DNA of 64,000 nt from contig JAQDCK010000004.1 of assembly GCA_027681045.1 (NCBI GenBank), positions 62,001 to 126,000 on the forward strand. Reading direction: 5' to 3'. The DNA is from Lactobacillaceae bacterium AF64-9pH9TA. Lineage in GTDB: Bacteria > Bacillota > Bacilli > Lactobacillales > Lactobacillaceae. A program made the translations under genes and the position numbers. Below the pieces are notes generated by a model. That model made no database searches and was not told the origin of the DNA. It saw only the letters and a program-made list of their open reading frames with translations. Positions 38,537 through 47,031 of the stretch are shown one piece after another (position 1 is the first letter of the stretch; each line of letters begins with the position of its first letter).

Positions 38537-41485
38537 TTAGTTCTTAGCCAGATACTTCTTCTTGAAGATAACCAGGCCAAGAAGTTGAATCAAAGCGATG
38601 ACAACCGCGGCAGAAATGATGTAGTTCTTGTAGGTCTTTTGGTAGTCCCAAAGAACGCTCTGCCCCTTCTTGTAGTTGCCCTTAGCATAAGCGCCTGAGT
38701 TGGCAACCGTGTAAAGAATGTTGTGGCTCGCGGTCCGCAAAGCCTTTACAGTTGCAGGGTTCTTGGTGTCAGTTACCTTAGCGTTGTCTGACCCATTCGT
38801 GGACAACATCAAATCATTGCCGTTGGCAATTGCTTCAGTCGCGTTCATGAAACCGCCGCTGTAGTAGTCAGTTTCAACGAAGCCTCTGAAGCCCCATTCA
38901 CCACGCAGAACCTTGTTGAGCAAGGCGTTATTAGCCCCGCACCAGCGGTTGCCGATGAAGTTGAAGGCACTCATCACCGCATGAGCATTGCCGCTCTTAG
39001 TCGCGTCTTCAAAAGCCTTCAGGTAAGTTTCCCGAATGGCCTGTTCAGTTGACCAAGTCATCAAGCCCATCATCCGGTTGGTTTCCTGGTTGTTCATTGC
39101 AAAGTGCTTGATGTAGGCGTAGACGCCGTACTTAGCCGCGCCGGCAACTTCTTTGGCCGCCAGCTTACCGGCCAAAGTGCCGTCTTCTGAGTAGTATTCA
39201 AAGTTACGGCCGCCAAAGGCTGAGCGGTGCAGGTTCATAGCTGGGCCATACCAACCATAGATATTGGCTTCCTTACCTTGCTTCCCAACTGCTTCACCGC
39301 GCTGGTCAGCCAAGTCCTTGTTCCAAGTTGAAGCAAGCATGACAGCGGCCGGGAAGGAAGTAGTATTCAAGCCTTTGATAAAGAAGCTTGAGAAGCCGGC
39401 AGGACCGTCAAAGTCGTGTGTCCCAATCTTGCCCACGGACTTGATTGGCATGGTTTGGTAGCCACCAAAGGCAACCAGCTTAACCATATCCTTAACGGAC
39501 ATCTGGTCCAGCAGCTGATCCCACTTCTTGTTGTCATATTTCAAGCCGCGGACGTCTGCCAAAGTCAAGCTGCCGCCTTTGCCAGTCGTCGGCATTGCGC
39601 CGGCCTTTGGCAGAGTATTCTTGTAGTTTTGGGCAAGAGTCGCGCTTTTGAGCAAGCTTGCCTTAAGAACAGCCTTTTGACTTGGAGCTGCCGTAGCCTG
39701 CTTGTAGTTGGCAAAATTATTCTTCCGGCTCAGGTAAGTAATCCCAGTGCCATCTTGTTCAGCATTTTGGAATTGGTTGACTGCTGCGCTTTGGTCGCTT
39801 GACCGCTTATTGTTCTTGTCGTAAACAATCTTGTCAGCCAGCTTGTAGTCTCTTGAAGCAAGCACATCGTGTGAGTTGTTCTTCACTTGAATCTTGTAAG
39901 TCCCCTTGTCAAGGACGTAGGCACCGCCATTTGCTTCATCGTATGAAGCCATGGCTTCACGGTTGAAAGTGAAGTGCAGCTTCTGGCTTTCGCCTGGCTT
40001 CAATGACTTGGTTTTGGCAAAATCAAGCAAGTTGGTGGCTGCCTTTTCAATCCCGCCGTTGTAGTAAGGCGCGGTGTAGTAAATCTGCACCACATCCTTG
40101 CCGGCCCGCTTGCCAGTGTTCTTGACAGTTACGTCAAAGCTGATCTTGCCAGTCGTTGAGTCAGTCCGCAAGGCACTCATCTTCTGGCTGAAGCTGGTGT
40201 AGCTCAAGCCATAGCCAAAGGCGTATTGCACGGCCTTCTTATATGCCTTTTCGTTGTTGAGGTAGCGGGTTTCATACCACTTGTAGCCAACGTAGATATT
40301 TTCCGTGTAACGGACATAAGCAGCCTTAGCGTTGCTGTACATGAAGCTGCCGAAGTTGTTGTAGGACGGGTTCTTCTTCAAATCATAGGCATAAGTATCA
40401 GCTGTCCGGCCGGATGGGTTAATTTCACCCTTCAAGATCTTGCCCAGGCTTGAGAAGCCCTTCATCCCCGGGCCGCCCATCCAGACAGCTGCCTTGATGT
40501 GGCTGTAGTCCTTCAGCCAGCCAAGTTCCATCGTGTTGGCCGCGTTGATCAAGACAACGACATTCTTGAAGTTCTTGTTAACCAGGCTGACCATGGCCTT
40601 TTCCCGCTTGTTCAGCTCAAGGTAGCTTTGGCCCTTGTCCCAGTCGCCCTTGTTCTTGTAAGTTTGGCCCATGCCCATCTTGGACATGTTTTTTGGAACA
40701 TCGGCGCCTTCACCGCCTGGCCGGGCAATTACCACCAAGGCCGTGTCAGAGAACTTCTTGGCGTGGCCAAGCAAGCTGGCTGAATACTGCTTAGTCTTTG
40801 GCTCTGGCAAAGTCCAGTCAGCTCCCCACATGCTAACGACTGGACGGTTCTTTTGATACTTAGTGTAGAAATTCAAGAGCTGCTTATTGGTCTTGAATCC
40901 CGCCATCTGCAAGCCTTGGTAGATGTCAACTGCCCCATTGGTAGTAGTTGAACCTGAGCCTGAGCCACCATAGATCGGGTTGCTTGAAGCCCATCCGAAG
41001 ACGTTGATCTTGCGCGCGCTCATCGGCAAGAAGTCATTATCGTTCTTCAGCAAGACGGTCCCTTCATTGGTAATTTTCTTGGAAAGCTCATTACTCTGAT
41101 TGACCGTTGACGCGCTGACCTTTTTGATAGAAGAGCCAGCGTTGTTGGCGTTCATCAGCCCTTGCATCGGGCCAAAGACCATGGTTGCCAAACTGATAAC
41201 CACCGTCAATAAGAAGGCAACGCAGGATTCCCACTTAAGCAAAAAGTTGAACTTGCTGCTCTTCTTCCAGAAAACAATAAGCAAAATGACAATCAATACT
41301 AATACGATTGGAATTGGCAACAGGTTCTTGCCGCCAACCTGAATCGTGCTAGTAATGTCTCTATCACTAACGACACCTGCAGCTTTCAAAGAGTTGATCA
41401 CTGCATATCCGATCCCAGCAACGGCTAATACAAAAGCTAGAATTACGCCGAGTGAGATCCATAAACTGCGAAGCTTTTTCTTCAT
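38537..41485 (-). CDS. Membrane-anchored GH3 glycosidase with permuted domain order
   Basis: 982-residue GH3 family protein (beta-glucosidase or beta-xylosidase type). Two or three N-terminal helices (about residues 8-32, 55-75, 83-105) and a C-terminal helix (about 952-972) anchor it, so the enzyme part should face outside. The domain order is unusual. The GH3 C-domain comes first (KITNEGTVLLKNDNDFLPMS, GGSGSGSTTT), then the fibronectin-like domain (VTVKNTGKRAGKDVVQIYYT), then the barrel domain (GPAMNLHRSAFGGRNFEYYS, YIKHFAMNNQETNR). The nucleophile is in FVETDYYSG. AGGAG precedes the ATG. It has its own promoter, which shares a motif with the other GH3 gene. Confidence 0.9.
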   Translation of the reverse strand: MKKKLRSLWISLGVILAFVLAVAGIGYAVINSLKAAGVVSDRDITSTIQVGGKNLLPIPIVLVLIVILLIVFWKKSSKFNFLLKWESCVAFLLTVVISLATMVFGPMQGLMNANNAGSSIKKVSASTVNQSNELSKKITNEGTVLLKNDNDFLPMSARKINVFGWASSNPIYGGSGSGSTTTNGAVDIYQGLQMAGFKTNKQLLNFYTKYQKNRPVVSMWGADWTLPEPKTKQYSASLLGHAKKFSDTALVVIARPGGEGADVPKNMSKMGMGQTYKNKGDWDKGQSYLELNKREKAMVSLVNKNFKNVVVLINAANTMELGWLKDYSHIKAAVWMGGPGMKGFSSLGKILKGEINPSGRTADTYAYDLKKNPSYNNFGSFMYSNAKAAYVRYTENIYVGYKWYETRYLNNEKAYKKAVQYAFGYGLSYTSFSQKMSALRTDSTTGKISFDVTVKNTGKRAGKDVVQIYYTAPYYNGGIEKAATNLLDFAKTKSLKPGESQKLHFTFNREAMASYDEANGGAYVLDKGTYKIQVKNNSHDVLASRDYKLADKIVYDKNNKRSSDQSAAVNQFQNAEQDGTGITYLSRKNNFANYKQATAAPSQKAVLKASLLKSATLAQNYKNTLPKAGAMPTTGKGGSLTLADVRGLKYDNKKWDQLLDQMSVKDMVKLVAFGGYQTMPIKSVGKIGTHDFDGPAGFSSFFIKGLNTTSFPAAVMLASTWNKDLADQRGEAVGKQGKEANIYGWYGPAMNLHRSAFGGRNFEYYSEDGTLAGKLAAKEVAGAAKYGVYAYIKHFAMNNQETNRMMGLMTWSTEQAIRETYLKAFEDATKSGNAHAVMSAFNFIGNRWCGANNALLNKVLRGEWGFRGFVETDYYSGGFMNATEAIANGNDLMLSTNGSDNAKVTDTKNPATVKALRTASHNILYTVANSGAYAKGNYKKGQSVLWDYQKTYKNYIISAAVVIALIQLLGLVIFKKKYLAKN

Positions 41486-41520
41486 CGTATGTCTTTTCTC
41501 CTAAACACTTTCATTACTTC

Positions 41521-41580
41521 TTAACAGCTTTAATCATACTCTTTAAGAAAGCGGTTTTATCTGTTTGAACATTTTCTGTC
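41521..41580 (-). promoter_or_regulatory. Promoter region of the membrane GH3 gene, sharing a 60-bp element
   Basis: Aligns without gaps to 44701-44760. Shared words on the minus strand are AAACCGCTTTCT, then a -10-like TATGAT (41533-41538), then TTA...TGTTAA. The consensus -35 is missing, as expected for an activated promoter. The AGAAAGCGGTTT core also resembles half of a cre site. Confidence 0.6.
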
Positions 41581-41628
41581 AATTTCTCCACAAATTCTGT
41601 ATTCCCTTTCATCTGCTGAACATCAAAT

Positions 41629-41668
41629 TAAAAAGCCCTTACAAGGCGATTAATCTGCAAGGACTTTT
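41629..41668 (-). terminator. Terminator of the GH3-GtrA pair
   Basis: AAAAGCCCTTAC pairs with the CTGCAAGGACTTTT region with two G-U/mismatch positions; A-rich on the left. It ends the 44679-41672 operon before the second GH3 gene. Confidence 0.65.
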
Positions 41669-41671
41669 CGC

Positions 41672-42265
41672 TTACTTCATGATGACGAACTTCATCATTG
41701 GCCAGTTGATCACGACCTGGGCAATGATGTTGCAGATGTTGGCTACCGTAGCTGAGAAATCGCCGATCTTCGAGCTTAAAACAGCGATGATATGAGGCGG
41801 CATCCAAACCGAGACGATCCCGGCGAAGACCACCGTTACCACGTACCAAAAAAGCTTGGCCTTCCCAAATTCCGCGCCAAAAACAACATCTCTTTGCACA
41901 AAATAGTTGACTACTTGCGCGCAGACATAGGCAAGAATAAAGGAATAGAAGCCGCCCAAGCCACCAGTTGATGGCTTGCTGTAGTCGAAAATAAACCATT
42001 TGAAAGGCTGGGTAATATGCTTAAAAAAGAGCAGAGTGCTCAGCCAGAGCACGACGAAGTTGGTCACCGTGGCGCAATTGCTCAAAATATTGAAGACCAG
42101 AAACTGGTAGAGGGTTGGGTTTTTAGCCTGGAACTTAAGCAGTCCATGGACCAGCCCATTCTTCCGGTGCTTGAGCATCCACTTGGTCAAGCTGTCATTG
42201 TTGTCTGCTAAACGGTCAATGGCACTTTCGAGCTCAGCGGCCGTCATTACTGCTTTCTCACTCAT
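41672..42265 (-). CDS. GtrA-like membrane protein
   Basis: 197-residue protein with a soluble N-terminus and four predicted helices (about residues 52-75, 100-122, 135-158, 168-192), matching the GtrA-like family, whose members help flip polyprenyl-linked sugars or act in wall glycosylation. Family-like segments: LYQFLVFNILSNCATVTNFV, YSFILAYVCAQVVNYFVQRD. The ATG overlaps the GH3 stop by four bases (ATGA), so translation is coupled. The pairing with glycosidases is unusual and suggests handling of a glycolipid or wall sugar (inference). Confidence 0.82.
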   Translation of the reverse strand: MSEKAVMTAAELESAIDRLADNNDSLTKWMLKHRKNGLVHGLLKFQAKNPTLYQFLVFNILSNCATVTNFVVLWLSTLLFFKHITQPFKWFIFDYSKPSTGGLGGFYSFILAYVCAQVVNYFVQRDVVFGAEFGKAKLFWYVVTVVFAGIVSVWMPPHIIAVLSSKIGDFSATVANICNIIAQVVINWPMMKFVIMK

Positions 42266-44679
42266 TCTTGCACATCCTTATCATTCTTAACTTTACGGTT
42301 GTTTTGGAAATAATCTCTGATCAAGCGGCCGCTCCCCCGCCAGAAATGACCATTGACGATGAAGAGAATGTCTTCGACCATCGGCCGGCTAATCGTGTCC
42401 CCCATCATCTTCGTCATCGCTCTAAAAGGCATATTGTAGTTAAAGAGGAAGTTCAGGTCTGGCTTGCTATTTTCCAGGCTCTCCTGGATCTTCTTGGCCA
42501 GCCACTTGGCAGTCGCCCGGCCCAGCCAGGACTTGGCATTGGTCATTTCCCGCAATGGGTCATTCCACTCCAGTTCCCGCCGGCCAGCTGGCAGATTTTC
42601 CGGCAATTTTGCCCCATAGAGGTCCGCGAAATCATGGTCAGTCACCAGCAAGAGCTTGCCTTCCTTATACTTGTCATAGCTGCTACTTGCCGCCACTTCC
42701 GGGACAATGCCCCGCTTTAAGTCATATTCGCCGGTCAAAACAATATCAGCAACGTTGCGGCCAAGCATGATCTGGTAGCGGCCCTTTTCTTCCTGCCAAG
42801 TTCCCAAGCTCTGGTCAAAGTAGCGGAAGGAGTATTCATCAAAGGGGATTGAGACCCGCTTGCTCTCGCCCGGCTCCAGGTCCACCTGGGTCCAGCCCTT
42901 TAGTTCCCGCTTAGGGCGCAGCAAAGGTGAATCTTCCTTGCCAATGTAGAGCTGGACTGTTTCCTTGCCGGCCACTTTGCCGGTGTTGGTCACGTCCAGG
43001 CTGACCCCTTGGTCAGTGATCTCTAAGTTGCTCAAGGCAAAAGTGGTGTAGCTCAAGCCATAGCCAAAAGGATACTTGACCTTGACGCCAGCCGTTTCAT
43101 AATAGCGGTAGCCAACAAAGATGCTTTCCTTGTAGTAGGCATTGTGCTTTTCTTCTGGGAATTCATTGTCAAAGGGAATATCAGTTTCCGTCAAAGGATA
43201 GCTTTCAGCCAGGCGGCCGGACGGGTTGTATTTCCCGGTCAAAACTTCCCAAACCGCGCTTGGGCCAGCCTCCCCGCCCAGGTATTCGTGCAGGATCGCG
43301 CTGACCTTGTCTTCCCAGGGCAGCGCGACTGCCGCCCCACCTGAGAGGACAACAATAATCGGCTTGCCCGTCTTAACCAGTTCTTCCAGCAAGTTGACCT
43401 GACAAGGCGGAATAGCTAGGCTGGTCCGGTCAAGCCCTTCTGACTCCGCGCTTTCATCAAGGCCAACGTTAACCACGTAGACCTCACACTTGTCAGCCAG
43501 GGCCTTGGCTTCTTCAACCAGTTCCGCCTTAGCCTCCCCCTGGCGCGGGCAGCCTTGGGCATAGCCCACCAGGTCGATAGGGTAGTCCTTGGCCGTGTCC
43601 AGCAGACTTTCCAGATCATGGGAGTTGATCAAGGATGAGCCAGCCCCTTGATAGCGCGGGTTCTTGGCAAAGTCGCCGACCAGGGCCACCTTGGTTCCCT
43701 TAGCTAAAGGTAGGATTTGATCTTTATTTTTCAAAAGAACCAGGCTCTTCTTAGCGGCATCACGGGCCACGGCATGCTGCTCTTCCCAAGAAAAAGCACC
43801 GGCCGCGGGCTTCTTTTGAGCTTCCAAGATAACCGTGAGCAGTTCATCGACCCGCTGGTCCAGGATTGCTTCGCTCAGCTGACCATTTTCAACAGCTTGA
43901 ACCACTTCTTCGGCCGCGTTGACCCCCAAGCCGGGCATGGCCAGGTTGCTGCCGGCCTTGATACCGGAGACATGGTCATTGTCCCCGCCCCAGTCAGTTA
44001 CCACGTAGCCGTCAAAGCCCCAGTCTTTACGAAGGGTATCAGTCAAGAGCCACTTGGATTCATTGGCATAGCTGCCATTGATTTCATTGTAAGAAGACAT
44101 GATAGACTTTGGCTTGCCTTCTTTGACGGCAATTTCAAAATTGGTCAGGTAGAGCTCGTGCAGAGCCCGCTGGTCCACAACCGAGTTGGAGGCCATACGG
44201 CGGGTTTCCTGGCTGTTGACGGCCAGGTGCTTTGGCGTAGCGATCGTGCCATTTTCCTGCAGGCCCTGGATCATCCCGGCGGCCATTTTACCGGCCAAAT
44301 AAGGGTCTTCACTGAAGTATTCAAAGCTCCGGCCCCCGCGGGGGTTGCGCTTGACATTGAGGGCGGGTCCTAAGACCTGGTCAACTTCAAGGCGGCGGGC
44401 TTCCCGGCCTAAGGCGCGTCCGACTTCCCGGCCAACGGCTGGATCCCAGCTGTTAGCCAGGGTGGCTGAAGATGGGAAGCAGGTAGCTGGTTCACTGCCA
44501 TTTAAGCCCAAGTGGTCCCCGGCCCCAGATTGTTTCCGCAGACCGAATGGTCCGTCTGACAAAAAGATGCTCTTCAGCTTGCCTTTGATTGCCCGGGTCT
44601 GCCATTCGCCCTGACCAGCCATGAGCAGGGCTTTCTCTTTAAGGGTCAATTGGTCGAGCAATTTTTGATTCTTTAACAT
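42262..44679 (-). CDS. GH3 family beta-glucosidase-type hydrolase (cytoplasmic)
   Basis: 805-residue GH3 enzyme with the usual order: barrel domain (about residues 30-290), alpha/beta sandwich (about 320-560), fibronectin-like domain (about 590-660). Motifs: LNVKRNPRGGRSFEYFSEDP, ATPKHLAVNSQETRRM, GYVVTDWGGDNDHVSG with the nucleophile aspartate, AKKSLVLLKNKDQILPLAKG. No signal peptide, so it acts on imported oligosaccharides or glycosides. TGGAGG precedes the ATG. It forms an operon with the GtrA-like gene and is divergent from a LytTR two-component system. Confidence 0.93.
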   Translation of the reverse strand: MLKNQKLLDQLTLKEKALLMAGQGEWQTRAIKGKLKSIFLSDGPFGLRKQSGAGDHLGLNGSEPATCFPSSATLANSWDPAVGREVGRALGREARRLEVDQVLGPALNVKRNPRGGRSFEYFSEDPYLAGKMAAGMIQGLQENGTIATPKHLAVNSQETRRMASNSVVDQRALHELYLTNFEIAVKEGKPKSIMSSYNEINGSYANESKWLLTDTLRKDWGFDGYVVTDWGGDNDHVSGIKAGSNLAMPGLGVNAAEEVVQAVENGQLSEAILDQRVDELLTVILEAQKKPAAGAFSWEEQHAVARDAAKKSLVLLKNKDQILPLAKGTKVALVGDFAKNPRYQGAGSSLINSHDLESLLDTAKDYPIDLVGYAQGCPRQGEAKAELVEEAKALADKCEVYVVNVGLDESAESEGLDRTSLAIPPCQVNLLEELVKTGKPIIVVLSGGAAVALPWEDKVSAILHEYLGGEAGPSAVWEVLTGKYNPSGRLAESYPLTETDIPFDNEFPEEKHNAYYKESIFVGYRYYETAGVKVKYPFGYGLSYTTFALSNLEITDQGVSLDVTNTGKVAGKETVQLYIGKEDSPLLRPKRELKGWTQVDLEPGESKRVSIPFDEYSFRYFDQSLGTWQEEKGRYQIMLGRNVADIVLTGEYDLKRGIVPEVAASSSYDKYKEGKLLLVTDHDFADLYGAKLPENLPAGRRELEWNDPLREMTNAKSWLGRATAKWLAKKIQESLENSKPDLNFLFNYNMPFRAMTKMMGDTISRPMVEDILFIVNGHFWRGSGRLIRDYFQNNRKVKNDKDVQE

Positions 44680-44700
44680 ATAGACTAACCTCCATCGATC

Positions 44701-44760
44701 TTAACAAGACTAATCATACGCTTATAGAAAGCGGTTTATTTTTCTACCGCATTTTTTGCC
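44701..44760 (-). promoter_or_regulatory. Promoter region of the cytoplasmic GH3 operon, sharing a 60-bp element
   Basis: Gap-free match to 41521-41580 in the core TAATCATAC...AGAAAGCGGTTT. -10-like TATGAT at 44713-44718 on the minus strand. The element lies between the GH3 operon and the divergent regulator genes, so the adjacent LytTR protein or CcpA may bind it. Confidence 0.6.
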
Positions 44761-44868
44761 TTTTTTCCCACATAATTTGTCAGCTGGCTAGCTTACCAGG
44801 CAAAAGCCCGCTATAATAAATGCTGTTTGTAAGCAATACCATGCCGCTAGTAAAGGAGCGTTTAAATT

Positions 44869-45585
44869 ATGCGAATTGCGATCGTTGAAGACAATCAGTC
44901 AGAAATGGAGCGCCTCAGCGCCCACTTCGCCCGCTACCAGCAGGAGTACCAGCAGAACTTTGAAATTGTTTGGTTTGACAATGGCCTGAAGTTCCTGGAA
45001 AGCTTCAACCATAATTTCGACGTGATCTACTTGGACGTGCAGATGCCGCTGATGGACGGAATGACGCTGGCGGCTAGGATCCGCAAAATCGACAAGACAA
45101 TCCCGCTGATTTTTGTCACCAATTATGTCCAATATGCCATCGACGGCTACAAGGTTGATGCCAGCGACTTCTTGCTTAAGCCGGTCAATTACTTCAACTT
45201 CCGCGAGCACTTCAAGCGGATTGAAGACCGCTTCAAGCGCCAGGAAGACGCGATTGCTATTACTACTTCAGAAGGGATCGTCAAGGTCTTGCTGGATGAG
45301 CTGTATTATGTTGAAAGCAATGCCCATACCATCTTCTACCATGTGCTGAGCGATGGGAGTGAAAAAGTCCTGGAAACTTCAGACACGATGAAGAATGTTG
45401 AGCAAAAGCTGGCTGACTATAATTTCTACCGCTGCAACAACAGTTTTATCGTCAATTTAAAGCACGTTGCCGGCGTCAGCGGGAGTGACGTCTTGATCGC
45501 CGACACCCGGCTGCCGATCAGCCGCCCGAGGAAAAAAGCCTTCATGAACGCCTTGACTGAATACATGGGAATGGGGGGCAAGTGA
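44869..45585 (+). CDS. LytTR-type response regulator
   Basis: 238-residue two-component regulator. The receiver domain (about residues 1-120) starts MRIAIVEDNQSEMERLSAHF, has the phospho-acceptor in VIYLDVQMPLMDGMTLAARI, and has the FVTNY and DFLLKPVNY switch residues. The LytTR DNA-binding domain (about 135-235) shows LDELYYVESNAHTIFYHVLS, YNFYRCNNSFIVNLKHVAGV and LPISRPRKKAFMNAL. AAAGGAG precedes the ATG. It is coupled to the kinase gene at its stop and probably controls the divergent glycosidase operon or a surface function (inference). Confidence 0.94.
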   Translation: MRIAIVEDNQSEMERLSAHFARYQQEYQQNFEIVWFDNGLKFLESFNHNFDVIYLDVQMPLMDGMTLAARIRKIDKTIPLIFVTNYVQYAIDGYKVDASDFLLKPVNYFNFREHFKRIEDRFKRQEDAIAITTSEGIVKVLLDELYYVESNAHTIFYHVLSDGSEKVLETSDTMKNVEQKLADYNFYRCNNSFIVNLKHVAGVSGSDVLIADTRLPISRPRKKAFMNALTEYMGMGGK

Positions 45586-46898
45586 TGGAGATCAATTTGC
45601 CTGATATTCCCCGCTATTACACGGCTTTGGCGGAAAGCCTGGCCTGCATCATGATGATTGAGCAGCTGCCCCGTCAGCAGATCCGGAATAGGCGCTGGCT
45701 TGGCTACATTGCATTTGCCCTTGGCCAGCTGGTCCTGCAGTATTTGGCTGGACAGTTGACGCTGGCTTTCTGGCTGCCAGGAATGTTTGCCAATTTAGCT
45801 TGGATGGGCTTCATGATTGGTTACTTAGAACAGACATCCACGGATGTTAAGTTCTACCACCTCAGCCGGGCCTTCATAACAGCAGAATTTATGGCGGCCC
45901 TGGCCTGGCAAGTTTACTGCCTGAGCATCCAATTCGTTGATCAGGCCTTTAGCAAGGGCCTTGAAATTCTGACCATGATCATCATTTACACCTTGATCAT
46001 CGCAGTCTTACATTATTTGCCCAAAAGCTCCCCGGACAACTACTCCCTCTTGCACATTTCCCATAAGTCTGCTTTAAACAGTCTTTTGATCATGGCCATG
46101 GTTTTCGCCGTTAGCAATATCGGCTTCCTCTTCCCCCGGGGACACTTTTACGTGGGCAATGGCTTTACGATTTTTACTGTCAGGACCTTCGTAGATCTCT
46201 GCGGCCTGCTCCTGTTTTCCTTGCAGGAAAATCAGCGCTATGAACACTATTTGCAGCGGGATTTGACCAACATGAACAACATGTTCAACACGCAATATGA
46301 GCAATATGAGGCTTTTCGGGAAAGCAATGAAATCGTCAACCAGCGCTTCCATGACTTAAAGCACCAGCTGGATATCATTGCCCTTGAAAGCAATTCAGCT
46401 AAACGGGATGAGTATATCAAGCGCCTGCAGGATGAAATCAAGCAATATAAGGCCGATGTTAAGACCGGCAATCCGATTGTTGATGTGGTCTTAACCAGAA
46501 AGAATGCCTACTGCATCAAGCACGGGATTACCCTGACCTGCATTGCCAACGGCCGCTTGCTAGACCAAATCGATACCATGGACCTCTGCAGCTTGCTGGG
46601 CAACAGTCTGGATAACGCCATTGAAGCTGTCAGCAAGATCCCTGACCCGGAGAAGCGGCTAATTGACCTGCGGATCACGCAAAAGGGAAATCTGGTTGTC
46701 TATAATATCCGCAACTATACCGAAGCCCAGCCTAAACTGGAAAATGGTGCCCTGCCGAAAAGCACCAAGCAAGATACCGGCCGGCCCCACGGCTACGGCC
46801 TGCGCAGTATTGAACAGATCGCCAAGCGCTACAACGCCACCATGAACTTGAGCGTCAAAAACAACTGGTTTTCCCTTACCGTTATGTTTGTAAGGTAG
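45585..46898 (+). CDS. Sensor histidine kinase of the HPK10/GHKL type
   Basis: 437-residue membrane kinase, partner of the LytTR regulator. ATG at 45585 overlaps the regulator stop (TGATG) and has GGGGGG upstream. Six predicted helices fill about residues 15-215. The phosphoacceptor region is QRFHDLKHQLDIIALESN (about 252-269), and the GHKL ATPase has LCSLLGNSLDNAIEAV (N box) and RPHGYGLRSIEQIAKRY (G box). Kinases of this type (AgrC/ComD-like) often sense peptides, but no pheromone-like peptide gene is evident next to them. Some instead sense envelope or sugar signals. Confidence 0.92.
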   Translation: MEINLPDIPRYYTALAESLACIMMIEQLPRQQIRNRRWLGYIAFALGQLVLQYLAGQLTLAFWLPGMFANLAWMGFMIGYLEQTSTDVKFYHLSRAFITAEFMAALAWQVYCLSIQFVDQAFSKGLEILTMIIIYTLIIAVLHYLPKSSPDNYSLLHISHKSALNSLLIMAMVFAVSNIGFLFPRGHFYVGNGFTIFTVRTFVDLCGLLLFSLQENQRYEHYLQRDLTNMNNMFNTQYEQYEAFRESNEIVNQRFHDLKHQLDIIALESNSAKRDEYIKRLQDEIKQYKADVKTGNPIVDVVLTRKNAYCIKHGITLTCIANGRLLDQIDTMDLCSLLGNSLDNAIEAVSKIPDPEKRLIDLRITQKGNLVVYNIRNYTEAQPKLENGALPKSTKQDTGRPHGYGLRSIEQIAKRYNATMNLSVKNNWFSLTVMFVR

Positions 46899-46951
46899 CC
46901 TAGAAAGATAGCTGGGCTGCCGGCAGAGATGGGGAAACAGCTTTACATGTG

Positions 46952-46992
46952 AAACAGGGATGCAATCCGTTATTGGACTGCATCCCTGTTTT
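46952..46992. terminator. Strong terminator between the kinase and SIR2 genes
   Basis: Seventeen-base stem AAACAGGGATGCAATCC / GGACTGCATCCCTGTTT with one mismatch and a six-base loop, flanked by A on the left and T on the right. It serves convergent transcripts. Confidence 0.95.
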
Positions 46993-47031
46993 GTCGCTTA
47001 TCATCAATTTGGTTAAAAAGCTGTTCGCCTT

